Below, one piece after another: positions 34,795 to 43,093 of a DNA stretch of 64,000 nt. The DNA comes from Candidatus Mycobacterium methanotrophicum (GTDB taxonomy: Bacteria > Actinomycetota > Actinomycetes > Mycobacteriales > Mycobacteriaceae): the NCBI RefSeq assembly GCF_023515995.1, contig NZ_CP097320.1, positions 4,092,001-4,156,000 on the forward strand. The letters are read 5' to 3'. Position 1 is the stretch's first letter; each line of letters begins with the position of its first letter. A program made the position numbers and the translations under genes. The notes beneath the pieces are model-generated. The model was given only the letters and a program-made list of their open reading frames with translations, did no database searches and was not told the origin of the DNA.

Positions 34795-35883
34795 TTAGAC
34801 GGGTTGGAGCAGTAATTCCTCGCGGTTTCCTGCTGGTTCCTGCTTCGGCGTCTCTGCCGCGCCCGAGGGTGCGCCAGATTCTCGGCAGGCAGGGACCGCA
34901 AGCCCTGCGGCCAGGATGTTTTTGGCGGCGTTCACGTCCGCGTGCTCGGCGGGGCGTGAGCAGTGGGTGCACCGGAATACCGCTTGGCTCTCACGGGATT
35001 TCGGGTCCACATGCCCACACGCCGAGCAGCGTTGCGACGTGAACGCTGCCGGAACTTTCACCACTTGGGTCCCGGTGTAGCGGGACACAGACGTCAGTGC
35101 TTGCTCGAACCGGTACCAGCCTTTCGACAAGATTCCCTTATTCAGGCCCGACTTGGCGGCCGCGCCATTCGGCAAAAAACGGCCAGGATTGTTCGGGTCC
35201 GCGACGGGCTGCGCCCGCCGCGTCATGTTCTTGGTCGGCAGCTTCTCCAGCACCACCACGGCGTTGGCGTGCGCCAGCTCGTTGGCGGTTTTCTGGCAGA
35301 AATCCTGCCGCCGGCGCCGCTCCCGTGCCCGCACTTTCGCCAGGGCAGCACGGGTCCTGTTGCGGTTGGCCGAACCCTTGGCGGCCCGCGACAGCCTGCG
35401 CTGCAACGCCGCCGCGCGGCGCTGCTCACCGGCGGTGACGAACGGCCGGTCAAGCAGCTCGCCGCCGCTGGTCGCCACCGCCACCACCACACCACGGTCC
35501 ACACCCACCGCCGATCCGGGAGCCGCATGAGCAGCCGGCGGCTCGGCCGCGTCGTCGGCCAGCAGCGAGACATACCAGTGCCGGCCCTCCCGGCCGAGGG
35601 TCACCGAGCGGATGGTTTCACCATCCAGGCTGCGGGACTGGCGAAACTTCACCCACCCGAACTTAGGCAGCTTCACCCGGCCATGGCAGCGGTTGAGTTT
35701 CTCGACCGCCATCTTGGAGCCTTCGGGAAACCGGAACGACGGCGGCCACCGCCGCGCCGAGCGCCACCGCACACCGAAGGCGCCATGCTCGCGGCACGCC
35801 CGGTCCAGGTCCATCAACGTCTGCTGCAAACAATGCCCCGGAACGTCTTTCAACCACGGGTGCTCGACTTTAGCCTCGGCCAA
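34795..35883 (-). CDS. tnpB: TnpB RNA-guided nuclease (IS605 OrfB), frameshifted near its N-terminus
   Basis: The 362-residue frame has the three RuvC parts: 'VGVDRGVVVAVATSGG' (first Asp), 'AVVVLEKLPTKNMTR' (Glu) and 'AEHADVNAAKNILAAG' (second Asp), plus the zinc ribbon 'CSACGHVDPKSRESQ..CTHC'. So the catalytic site is complete. The expected N-terminus ('RFRVEFTDEQAGYAEQVGAA', 'VWNTGLEQRREYRRRGAW') is encoded upstream from about 36047, but in another frame. One extra A near 35910 ('ATGAAATTACC') explains this. The protein made from the TTG at 35883 would lack the first 55 residues, so nuclease activity is doubtful unless translation slips. TnpB proteins use a guide RNA from the element's right end, here near 34755-34850. 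Confidence 0.85.
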   Translation of the reverse strand: MAEAKVEHPWLKDVPGHCLQQTLMDLDRACREHGAFGVRWRSARRWPPSFRFPEGSKMAVEKLNRCHGRVKLPKFGWVKFRQSRSLDGETIRSVTLGREGRHWYVSLLADDAAEPPAAHAAPGSAVGVDRGVVVAVATSGGELLDRPFVTAGEQRRAAALQRRLSRAAKGSANRNRTRAALAKVRARERRRRQDFCQKTANELAHANAVVVLEKLPTKNMTRRAQPVADPNNPGRFLPNGAAAKSGLNKGILSKGWYRFEQALTSVSRYTGTQVVKVPAAFTSQRCSACGHVDPKSRESQAVFRCTHCSRPAEHADVNAAKNILAAGLAVPACRESGAPSGAAETPKQEPAGNREELLLQPV

Positions 35884-36053
35884 CTCATGAGCCTGAGGCT
35901 GGTAATTTCATCCACGCCCCACGCCGGCGGTACTCACGGCGCTGCTCCAGGCCGGTGTTCCACACCGCCCGGCACGCCGCCCCGACCTGCTCGGCATACC
36001 CGGCTTGCTCGTCGGTGAACTCGACCCGAAACCGCCGCCCCGCCAACACGACT

Positions 36054-36464
36054 TCAGCGGTCCTTCTGCGTTTCGACGTACCGCTTGATCACCGACAACG
36101 GCGCACCCCCCACGGTGGCGGCGAAATACGAGTTAGTCCACAGCGACGGCAGCCGCGATTTCAGCCACGGGAACTCCTCGCGCAACACCCGCGAGGAGCG
36201 GCCCTTGATGGCCTTCGCCAACTTGTGCACCCCGAACTGGGGATCCACCTCCACCAGCAGATGCACATGATCAGGCATGGTCTCCAACTCGACCAACCAC
36301 GCCCCCTTCTCCTCGATCACCTCAGCAATGATCTCTTTCAAGCGCTGCTCCATCCGCCCGCCGATCACCTTGCGTCTATATTTTGGGCACCACACCAGGT
36401 GATACGCGCACTGGAACGCGATATTCGCGTTCGTCCGCAACGTAACACCCACGACCGACAACAT
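36054..36464 (-). CDS. tnpA: IS200-type TnpA transposase (Y1 HUH)
   Basis: The 136-residue protein has the family opening 'FQCAYHLVWCPKYRRKVI', the HUH motif in 'TMPDHVHLLVEV', 'LWTNSYFAATVGGAP' and the catalytic Tyr in 'VIKRYVETQ'. Length is normal for Y1 transposases, which cut and join single-stranded DNA at subterminal hairpins. No frameshift is visible, so the element could still move its own ends even if TnpB is dead. It overlaps or abuts the intended start of tnpB. Confidence 0.9.
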   Translation of the reverse strand: MLSVVGVTLRTNANIAFQCAYHLVWCPKYRRKVIGGRMEQRLKEIIAEVIEEKGAWLVELETMPDHVHLLVEVDPQFGVHKLAKAIKGRSSRVLREEFPWLKSRLPSLWTNSYFAATVGGAPLSVIKRYVETQKDR

Positions 36465-36582
36465 TAGACCCGTAGCACCTATCTAATGCCGTGACACGCC
36501 GCTGCGTGCCGGGCAGGGGCACCACAAGCACAGCCTTGACGCGCTCACCCCCATGCCTGAAGGCAGGGGTCCGCCGCGCTAC

Positions 36583-37110
36583 CTACTTCCGATCGATCGG
36601 CAGCTGCTCGGCCGGGCCGGCACCGCGGCCGTACGGCGCCGGCCAGTGCGGTGCCAAGGGCCCCGCTTCTGCCAACGCCGCTTGGCGCTTGTCCGCGGGC
36701 GGCGCGGCGACATCGGCGACCGCCGCAGCGATCTGCGGCCGCAGGTCGGCGACTTCACTGAGGTCGATGCCCAGGCGACGACGCACACCGGCCTGGGTCA
36801 GCTCGGCGGTTCGGCGCAGCCAGCGGGCCGGCCGAGGAACTGCGCTATCCCGTAGGCCCGTCGCAGGTACAGGTGCGCGTCGTGCTCCCAGGTGATGCCG
36901 ATGCCGCCGAGCACCTGGATGCAGTCTTTGACGTTGGCCTTCACCGCATCGATGCTCACGCCCGCGGCGATGGACAACTGGCGATCATCGTCATCGCCTG
37001 CCGCGCAGGCAGCGTCGGCGGCGGCCACCGCGACCTGCTCGGCACGGCAAAGCATTTCGGCGCGCAGATGCTTGATCGCCTGGAAGCTGCCGATCGGCTT
37101 CGTCGGTGAT
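36583..37110 (-). pseudogene. fadE34: Acyl-CoA dehydrogenase FadE34, internal remnant
   Basis: The upstream frame has 'GSFQAIKHLRAEMLCRAEQV' and 'CIQVLGGIGITWEHDAHLYL', the C-terminal FAD-binding helices of the first half of a double-length acyl-CoA dehydrogenase. The next frame has 'RRLGIDLSEVADLRPQIAA' and 'RQAALAEAGPLAPHWPAPYG', the linker and start of the second half. A frameshift near 36790 divides them; both ends are missing (IS605 element on one side, a deletion toward the kstR promoter on the other). Position divergent from kstR is the same as Rv3573c in M. tuberculosis, where FadE34 acts on the steroid side chain. Confidence 0.8.
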
Positions 37111-37196
37111 GGCGGTTGGCACGATCGGCTCCTCGGTTCGGCGCTGATTGTCCGGCTGCTCCTCAGCTTTCTACGAAAGCTGCATCGCCACCGGGC

Positions 37197-37210
37197 TAGA
37201 ACGTGTTCTA
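37197..37210. promoter_or_regulatory. KstR operator in the fadE34-kstR intergenic region
   Basis: TAGAACGTGTTCTA fits the KstR consensus exactly. In other mycobacteria the site between fadE34 and kstR controls both genes, giving autorepression. The fadE34 side is destroyed here, but the operator is unchanged. Confidence 0.9.
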
Positions 37211-37351
37211 ATAGTGCCAGCGTTCGATCGCGAAGTCGAATGCCATCGCAGCAGGACATCTCCAGTGTCCCGGCGGCACGGAGGTGAGAAATTCGCGCTC
37301 GGCATGCGTATCGTTTCGGGCGAGCACGCAAGAAAAGGAGCTGTCCGTCAG

Positions 37352-38044
37352 ATGTCCCCTTCGGTTCCGGGGCCAGCCCACGCCGACTCGGGTCAACCCC
37401 CGAATTCCACCGCGCCGCAACCTCGTGAGGTGATGAGTGTGGCGGTACTTGCCGAGTCCGAACTCGGGTCCGAGGCGCAGCGCGAGCGTCGCAAACGCAT
37501 CCTCGACGCGACGATGGCCATCGCTTCCAAAGGCGGCTACGAGGCAGTTCAGATGCGTGCGGTCGCAGACCGCGCCGACGTCGCGGTAGGCACGCTTTAC
37601 CGGTATTTCCCGTCGAAGGTGCATCTGCTGGTCTCCGCGCTGGGCCGCGAACTCGAGCGGATCGACGCCAAGGCCGACCGCGCCAGCCTGACCGGCGGAA
37701 CGCCGTACCAGCGGTTGAACTTCATGGTCAGCAAGCTCAACCGCGCGATGCAGCGCAATCCGCTACTGACTGAGGCGATGACGCGCGCGTACGTGTTCGC
37801 CGACGCGTCCGCGGCGGGTGAGGTCGATCACGCCGAGAGGCTCATCGACTCGATGTTCGCCCGCGCGATGAGCGACGGCGAACCGACCGAGGAGCAGTAC
37901 CACCTCGCCAGGGTGATCTCGAATGTGTGGACGTCGAATCTGCTGGCCTGGCTCACCCGAAGAGCGTCGGCCACCGACGTCAGCAAGCGACTCGATCTCG
38001 CGGTGCGGTTGCTGATCGGAAACGGCGGCAGCTCCACGGCCTGA
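37352..38044 (+). CDS. kstR: KstR, TetR-family repressor of cholesterol catabolism
   Basis: From 'MSVAVLAESELGSEAQRERR' onward the protein is almost identical in pattern to M. tuberculosis KstR: helix 1 'KRILDATMAIASKGGYEA', the HTH 'MRAVADRADVAVGTLYRYFP' and the ligand domain 'RAMQRNPLLTEAMTRAYVFA' to 'SKRLDLAVRLLIG'. It binds steroid CoA esters and represses steroid genes in the absence of inducer. ATG 37352 has AAGGAG 11 bases upstream and gives 230 residues; the GTG at 37439, the start used for the 199-residue M. tuberculosis protein, also has GAGG at good spacing. The gene is intact although most nearby targets are not. Confidence 0.92.
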   Translation: MSPSVPGPAHADSGQPPNSTAPQPREVMSVAVLAESELGSEAQRERRKRILDATMAIASKGGYEAVQMRAVADRADVAVGTLYRYFPSKVHLLVSALGRELERIDAKADRASLTGGTPYQRLNFMVSKLNRAMQRNPLLTEAMTRAYVFADASAAGEVDHAERLIDSMFARAMSDGEPTEEQYHLARVISNVWTSNLLAWLTRRASATDVSKRLDLAVRLLIGNGGSSTA

Positions 38045-38289
38045 CCGGTCAGGCCGGTGGACCGGCCCTACGACCGCGGACCAGCTCGGTGTCGAGCACC
38101 TTCCTGTTGGGTCCTGGTTGCCGGGGCGGGTGGATGGTGGTTCAGGCGCTGGATTGGTAGCCGACGATGTTGTGCCACCGGGTGTTCCACGCCGGTTCCC
38201 GGGCCAGTGGGTAGGTAGGTGCGGGGTCCAGGCGTGCTCGTCGATGGCGTCGATGGCGCTTCTCCAGCCGCCGGCCGGCTGCTGCACTT

Positions 38290-39115
38290 AGGGCGCGCAG
38301 TAATTATTTTCCACAGCCGCAGCCGGGATCCGTTGGAGCCACCGGAGTCGGCGGTGATCAGCAGCTTGCCCGATCCGGGATAGCCGATGGCGCCCATCGT
38401 GATCCACCACCGGCGGATCGATTCCACCGCGAACGCGCCGGTGGCGGCGTCGGCGCCCGCGTTGACCCAGCCGGTGCTGGCGGCGATGCCATAGACCCCG
38501 TAGGGAGCCGCCTTGCCCAGGGCCTTGTCGGCGAAGTCGTGCACGTGGACCGTGCGCGGTGACCCGGCGGGCTCCCGTTCGCGGCCGGCGGCTTCGTAGT
38601 TGGCGGCGAGTTCCTTCTTCTTGATGTCCACGCTGATCACCGGGTCCCCGCCGGCCGGAAACCGCTCGACTCGGGTGTTGAGATAGCAAAACTGCGCATC
38701 CCGATCCCGATGCCGGTCGCCTTCCAGGGTTTTCGAGTTCGCCTGCAGGCTGTAACCAGCGGCTTTGAGCAGCTTGGCCACCGTGCGCGCAGACACCCGA
38801 TGCCTTACGCCGCTCAGCTCGGCGGCCAGCTTCGCCGCCGATTTCGTCGTCCACCGCAACGGCGACTCCGGATCGCCCCGCGAGACCGGATCCACCAGCG
38901 CATCCAGCGCGGCGAGCAGATCGGGGGCGGTCACCGCCATCGGCGGGCGCCCCGCACCCGGCCGGCGCACCCGCCCCGGAATCGGTCGGTCGTGATCCAC
39001 CCCGGCGCACACCAGCCGCCACGGTATCCGGATGCGCCCCGCCAGCCGCCGCGACCAGCTTGACCCCGCCCCGGCCCAGCACCTTGGCCTCCGCGCCGAG
39101 CATGCGCGAGCCCTT
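38290..39115 (-). pseudogene. ISAzo13-family transposase, truncated and frameshifted
   Basis: Reading downstream: 'WLGAEAKVLGRGGVKLVAA' (frame 2), then in frame 1 'GRVRRPGAGRPPMAVTAPD', 'DPESPLRWTTKSAAKLAAEL', 'AGYSLQANSKTLEGDRHRD', 'DPVISVDIKKKELAANYEA' (first catalytic Asp) and 'KLLITADSGGSNGSRLRLW' (second Asp). These are signature blocks of ISAzo13 transposases. The final third, with the catalytic Glu, is missing. A frameshift lies near 38990. It is inserted into an SDR gene whose start remains at 39116-39240. Confidence 0.85.
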
Positions 39116-39240
39116 AGCTCGTCCGGATCACGCGCGCCCAATACCCGCTTGGCCCCGCGTGCGGCGAGCAGCGACGCGGTCGCCTCACCGATCCCACTGC
39201 TGGCGCCGGTGATCGCTACTACCTTGCCGTCAATCGTCAC
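39116..39240 (-). pseudogene. N-terminal fragment of an SDR gene
   Basis: ATG 39240 opens 'MTIDGKVVAITGASSGIGEA', the classical SDR TGxxxGIG coenzyme site, and runs about 40 residues to 'VLGARDPDELRA', where ISAzo13 sequence begins. The remainder was not found in the window. Confidence 0.7.
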
Positions 39241-39283
39241 GGCCCAGAAGCCACGCGGGCGGACCCGCCCTAAGCTAGCGACC

Positions 39284-39415
39284 GTGGCCTCAGCGCTGGA
39301 TGTTCAGGTGAAATCGATTCGTGTGCGTGGCGATTCACCCGGTGCGGTGCAGATTGCGACGGCGGTACGGGATCGGTTGAAGGCCGACGGGATTGACCTG
39401 AAGGCGGTTTGCTGA
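39284..39415 (+). CDS. Small coupled protein of 43 residues upstream of the Rv3577-like gene
   Basis: GTG 39284 opens a frame reading 'VQVKSIRVRGDSPGAVQIAT' and 'AVRDRLKADGIDLKAVC'. Its TGA overlaps the next ATG as TGATG, so the two are probably translationally coupled. The sequence has a plausible beta-alpha pattern, but no family is recognised and no strong ribosome binding site is visible. It may be a real small protein or a leader peptide for the following gene. Confidence 0.5.
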   Translation: MASALDVQVKSIRVRGDSPGAVQIATAVRDRLKADGIDLKAVC

Positions 39416-40341
39416 TGCGACTGCGCCCCGGCCGTCCGGACATCGGGCGGTACACACACCGGTTCAGTGTGCCGGTCGCAGAATCCAGAGCGCCGCTGAC
39501 CGTGACGTGGCTGGGGGTGTCGACGCTGCTGCTCGACGGCGGGGCTTCGGCGCTGCTGACCGATGGCTACTTCTCCCGGCCGAGCCTGGCCCGGGCGGCG
39601 TTGGGCAAGGTGTCACCGTCGCCGGCCCGGGTCGACGGCTGCCTGGCCCGCCTCCGGCTGACACGGCTGGAGGCGGTCGTCCCGGTGCACACGCATATCG
39701 ACCACGCGCTGGATTCCGCGCTGGTAGCCGATCGCACCGGGGCGCTTCTGGTCGGCGGCGAATCAGCGGCCAATGTCGGCCGCGGCCACGGCCTTTCCGC
39801 AGACCGCATCGTGATCGCTGTATCGGGCGAACCAATTCGGTTGGGCGCCTTTGATATTACGTTGATCAGGTCGCGCCACAGCCCACCCGATCGGTTCCCC
39901 GGAGAGATCAGCGCGCCGGTGGTACCGCCGGTGAAGGCATCGGCGTACCGCTGCGGCGAGGCCTGGTCGGTGCTGGTGCATCACCGGACATCGGATCGGC
40001 GGCTGCTGATTCAAGGCAGTGCCGGCTTCGTCAAGGGCTTGCTGGCCGGCCATCGCGCCGATGTCGTCTATCTCGGTGTGGGCCAGTTGGGGTTGCAGGG
40101 CGAGTCCTACCTCGCCGACTACTGGACCGAAGCCGTGCGCGCCGTGGGTGCGCACCGCGTGGTGTTGATCCATTGGGATGATTTCTTCCGTCCGCTGTCA
40201 GAACCGTTGCGCGCGTTGCCGTATGCGGGCGACGACTTGGATGTGACGCTGCGCGTCCTGAGTAAGCTGGCCGACCAAGACGGTGTCGCGCTGGATATGC
40301 CGACGGTATGGCGGCGTGAAGACCCGTGGGCCCGAATTTGA
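39415..40341 (+). CDS. Metallo-beta-lactamase-fold protein (Rv3577-like)
   Basis: ATG 39415 is coupled to the upstream small ORF. The 308-residue protein has 'TVTWLGVSTLLLDGGASALL' (typical first strands), the metal motif 'VPVHTHIDHALDSAL' (HxHxDH), 'LIRSRHSPPD' and 'HWDDFFRPL', a later histidine. This is the MBL superfamily with a full set of putative zinc ligands. In M. tuberculosis the same protein (Rv3577) stands before arsB2, as here. It could hydrolyse a phosphodiester or lactone; the substrate is unknown. It overlaps the arsB2 start by 16 bases. Confidence 0.8.
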   Translation: MRLRPGRPDIGRYTHRFSVPVAESRAPLTVTWLGVSTLLLDGGASALLTDGYFSRPSLARAALGKVSPSPARVDGCLARLRLTRLEAVVPVHTHIDHALDSALVADRTGALLVGGESAANVGRGHGLSADRIVIAVSGEPIRLGAFDITLIRSRHSPPDRFPGEISAPVVPPVKASAYRCGEAWSVLVHHRTSDRRLLIQGSAGFVKGLLAGHRADVVYLGVGQLGLQGESYLADYWTEAVRAVGAHRVVLIHWDDFFRPLSEPLRALPYAGDDLDVTLRVLSKLADQDGVALDMPTVWRREDPWARI

Positions 40342-41579
40342 CGCTGCTTCTGGCTCTTCTGGCTCTGGCGGTGGTTTTGGCGTTCGCGGTTGCCCGTCCA
40401 CGCGGCTGGCCGGAGGCGTTCGCCGCCGTTCCGGCGGTCGTCATCCTGATAGCCGTCGGCGCGATCTCCACGCGCGACGCGACCGCAGAGGCAGCTCAAC
40501 TGTCGGGCGTCGTCGCCTTCCTGGGCGCGGTGCTGGTGTTGGCCAAAATGTGCGACGACGAAGGCCTTTTCGAGGCGGCCGGAGCGGCTATGGCACGCGC
40601 CCGCCTCGGATCCCGACGGCTACTGCGGCAAGTGTTCGCTATTGCCGCCGTGATCACCGCGGTGCTGAGCCTGGACGCCACCGTTGTGCTGCTGACGCCG
40701 GTGGTGTTGACGACGGTGCGCCGGCTGCGGGCACCGGTGCGGCCACACGCCTACGCGACCGCACACCTGGCCAACGCGGCGTCGCTACTGCTTCCGGTGT
40801 CAAACCTGACCAACCTGCTTGCTTTTCACGTCGCCAACGTGACGTTCACGAAATTCACCGCGGTGATGGCGCTGCCCTGGCTGGCCGCGGTGGCCACCGT
40901 CTACCTCGTCTTCCGGGTATTCTTCCGTCGCGATCTCAGCGTGCGGCCGGATCCACCTGAAGATGAGCCAACTCCGCAGATACCGGTGTTCGCGTTGGTG
41001 GTGGTGGCACTGACGCTCGCCGGGTTCGTGATCGCGGAGGCGGCCGAGGCGGCGCCGGCCTGGGCGGCGCTCGCCGGAGCGGCGGTGCTGGCGATACGAA
41101 GCCTGGCGCGACGCCACACCACGGCGGTGGCGATCGTGCGCGCGGTGAACATACCGTTTCTGGTATTCGTCCTGGCGCTGGGCATCGTGGTGCAAGCGGT
41201 CATGCAGAACGGCGTGTCCGACCGGATGGCCGCGGTATTGCCGTCCGGTTCCGGTCTGCCCGCGCTGCTCGGCTTCGCGGTGGTGGCCGCGGTGCTGGCC
41301 AACATCGTCAACAACCTGCCCGCCACACTCGTGCTGGCACCGCTGGTGGCGTCAAGCGGGCCAGCGGCGGTGCTGGCCGTACTGATCGGGGTGAACATCG
41401 GCCCCAACCTGACCTACGTCGGCTCGCTGTCAAATCTGCTGTGGCGCAGCGTGTTACGTCGCTACGACGTTCCGGCCAGCGTCGGGGAGTACACCAGGCT
41501 CGGGCTGTGCACCGTGCCGACAGCGCTGCTAGCGGCGGTGCTGGCGCTGTGGGCCGGGGTACGACTACTGGGCCTCTAG
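40326..41579 (+). CDS. arsB2: ArsB/NhaD-type ion transporter ArsB2
   Basis: GTG 40326 gives 417 residues with about ten to eleven hydrophobic segments and two inverted hairpins: 'LSLDATVVLLTPVVLTTVRR' and 'VVAAVLANIVNNLPATLVLA' followed by 'GVNIGPNLTYVGSLSNLLWR'. These are the signature loops of the IT superfamily (ArsB, NhaD, CitM). The gene corresponds to Rv3578, annotated as a possible arsenite pump; Na+/H+ exchange is an alternative and sequence cannot decide. No ars operon genes are nearby. It overlaps the Rv3577-like gene. Confidence 0.85.
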   Translation: MGPNLTLLLALLALAVVLAFAVARPRGWPEAFAAVPAVVILIAVGAISTRDATAEAAQLSGVVAFLGAVLVLAKMCDDEGLFEAAGAAMARARLGSRRLLRQVFAIAAVITAVLSLDATVVLLTPVVLTTVRRLRAPVRPHAYATAHLANAASLLLPVSNLTNLLAFHVANVTFTKFTAVMALPWLAAVATVYLVFRVFFRRDLSVRPDPPEDEPTPQIPVFALVVVALTLAGFVIAEAAEAAPAWAALAGAAVLAIRSLARRHTTAVAIVRAVNIPFLVFVLALGIVVQAVMQNGVSDRMAAVLPSGSGLPALLGFAVVAAVLANIVNNLPATLVLAPLVASSGPAAVLAVLIGVNIGPNLTYVGSLSNLLWRSVLRRYDVPASVGEYTRLGLCTVPTALLAAVLALWAGVRLLGL

Positions 41580-41582
41580 CCC

Positions 41583-42155
41583 TCAGTAGTACCAGCAGCC
41601 CCTGGAGTCGTTGGGAGCAGAGATAGTCCCTTCTCCAAGATGATGGCGCGGGTGATATCGCTTCGTAACACCATGCGCCAACCACCTGGCGGTGCCGCCG
41701 TGGCCAGTCTGATTGTCGACCTTCCCCGCTGACCTGACTGCAGCCAGCACCGCATCGACGAACTCCTGCGGCTCGGCCGATATGGCCGGCCGATCGGCAG
41801 CCACCTTGGTTTCGATAGTGAAGCGCACATCGGCCCGATATGAGTCGGCGGGTGAGAACACCTCCGACAAAGTGACTATCGTGTTGTGCTGCACCACGTC
41901 CGCCTGCGGGAATTGGCGATTCGGCTTGCCGCAGTCCAGAGTGCGGATCTGCGCCAGGGTCAGGTCGTGCACCTGTGTTCCGACGTAGGGATACGACGGG
42001 TCACCGGCGTAGACCGGCCCGGTGTCGGCGCACTGCTGGGGCTCGACGATGGGGTCGTGCAACTGCGGCAAGTCCGCAGCCGTCCGCGGCGCCATCGCCA
42101 GAACCGCAATGGCCACCAGCACGGCGCCGAGCCGCACCGGCCGTCGGGCTGCCAA
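41583..42155 (-). pseudogene. Glycerophosphodiester phosphodiesterase remnant
   Basis: The frame starts with a signal-peptide-like stretch 'LGAVLVAIAVLAMAPRTA', jumps directly to 'LHDPIVEPQQCADTGPV', then 'GTQVHDLTLAQIRTLDCGKP', 'VTLSEVFSPADSYRADVRF' and 'TIETKVAADRPAI', which are internal blocks of periplasmic GDPD enzymes. The first catalytic block (HRG) and the C-terminal third are absent. So there is an internal deletion and a truncation, although the frame stays open. The last 30 residues are unrelated. It lies between arsB2 and rlmB, where M. tuberculosis has no such gene. Confidence 0.65.
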
Positions 42156-42160
42156 TTCGA

Positions 42161-43093
42161 CTAGCGCCTGCGCTGACGGGCGATCTCAGCCAGTACCACG
42201 CCGGCAGCCACCGACGCGTTCAACGACTCACCCGCTCCGGCCATCGGGATCGACACCACCGCGTCGCAGTTCTGCCGCACCAGCCGCGACAGCCCCTTTC
42301 CTTCCGATCCGACGACTACCACCAGCGGACCCTCGGCGTCCAGATCGTCGAGGAGGGTGTCGCCGTCGGCGTCCAGCCCGACGAGTTGCAGACCGCGGTC
42401 CGCCCAATCCTTCAGTGTTCGATTGAGATTGGTGGCTCGCGCGATGGGAATCCGCGCGGCAGCGCCGGCGCTGGTTCGCCAGGCCACCGCAGTCACCGAG
42501 GCGGAGCGCCGCTGCGGAATCAAAACGCCATGACCGGCGAACGCCGCGACCGACCGAACGATCGCGCCCAGGTTGCGCGGATCGGAGATGTTGTCCAACG
42601 CGACCAGCAATGCTGGCGGCGAATTCAAGGCCACCTCCAGTAGCGCGTCGGGATGGAGGTACTCGTAAGGCGGCACCTGTAACGCGATCCCTTGATGCAG
42701 GCCGTTGGTCGTCATCCGATCCAGGTCGGTGCGCGGCACTTCGAGGATCGCGATACCGGAATCGGCTGCCAGCGTGACGGATTCGGTGAGCCGCTCATCG
42801 GCCTGGACTCCGAGCGCGACGTAGAGCGCGGTCGCCGGAACCCCGGCGCGCAGGCATTCCAGTACCGGGTTTCGGCCCAGGACCGTTTCGACGTCGTCGT
42901 TGCTGCGCTTAGCGGGCCGGCGCTGCTGTGCCTTGAGCCGCTTGGCGGCCGGATGGTACGGACGCAGGTGGGCTGGCGGAGTGGCGCCGCGGCCTTCTAA
43001 CCCGCGGCGTCGTTGGCCGCCGGAGCCGACGGTCGGCCCTTTTTTCGTGCCGGCTTTGCGGACCGCTCCGCGGCGCCGGGAATTACCTGCCAT
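42161..43093 (-). CDS. rlmB: 23S rRNA/tRNA 2'-O-methyltransferase, TrmH/SpoU family (RlmB-like)
   Basis: The 310-residue protein has a basic disordered N-terminus (about 65 residues), a substrate-binding domain starting 'VLGRNPVLECLRAGVPATAL', and a SPOUT domain with the three knot motifs: 'LDNISDPRNLGAIVRSVAAF', 'PLVVVVGSEGKGLSRLVRQ' and 'VSIPMAGAGESLNASVAAGV'. It is the counterpart of Rv3579c. It overlaps the end of cysS by 11 bases, so the two are cotranscribed. The family makes 2'-O-methylguanosine in rRNA; the exact site in mycobacteria is not evident from sequence. Confidence 0.9.
   Translation of the reverse strand: MAGNSRRRGAVRKAGTKKGPTVGSGGQRRRGLEGRGATPPAHLRPYHPAAKRLKAQQRRPAKRSNDDVETVLGRNPVLECLRAGVPATALYVALGVQADERLTESVTLAADSGIAILEVPRTDLDRMTTNGLHQGIALQVPPYEYLHPDALLEVALNSPPALLVALDNISDPRNLGAIVRSVAAFAGHGVLIPQRRSASVTAVAWRTSAGAAARIPIARATNLNRTLKDWADRGLQLVGLDADGDTLLDDLDAEGPLVVVVGSEGKGLSRLVRQNCDAVVSIPMAGAGESLNASVAAGVVLAEIARQRRR

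Larger units (their letters stand above)
34755..36575 (-). mobile_element. IS200/IS605-family element (TnpA + TnpB)
   Basis: The element carries a Y1 transposase gene (36054-36464) and a tnpB gene (34795 to about 36047), both on the minus strand. Each end has a subterminal hairpin: CCCCACGGCTAAAGCCGGGG at 34763-34782, and ACCCC...TGCCT/AGGCA...GGGGT around 36547-36570. There are no terminal inverted repeats, as usual for the family. The exact ends are estimated. It separates a truncated membrane protein from a truncated fadE34, so its arrival, or a deletion beside it, removed DNA. Confidence 0.85.

Noticed and set aside
38042..38075. Imperfect GC-rich hairpin after kstR as a terminator
   Set aside because: Arms pair poorly and the loop is ambiguous; not strong enough to list as a feature.
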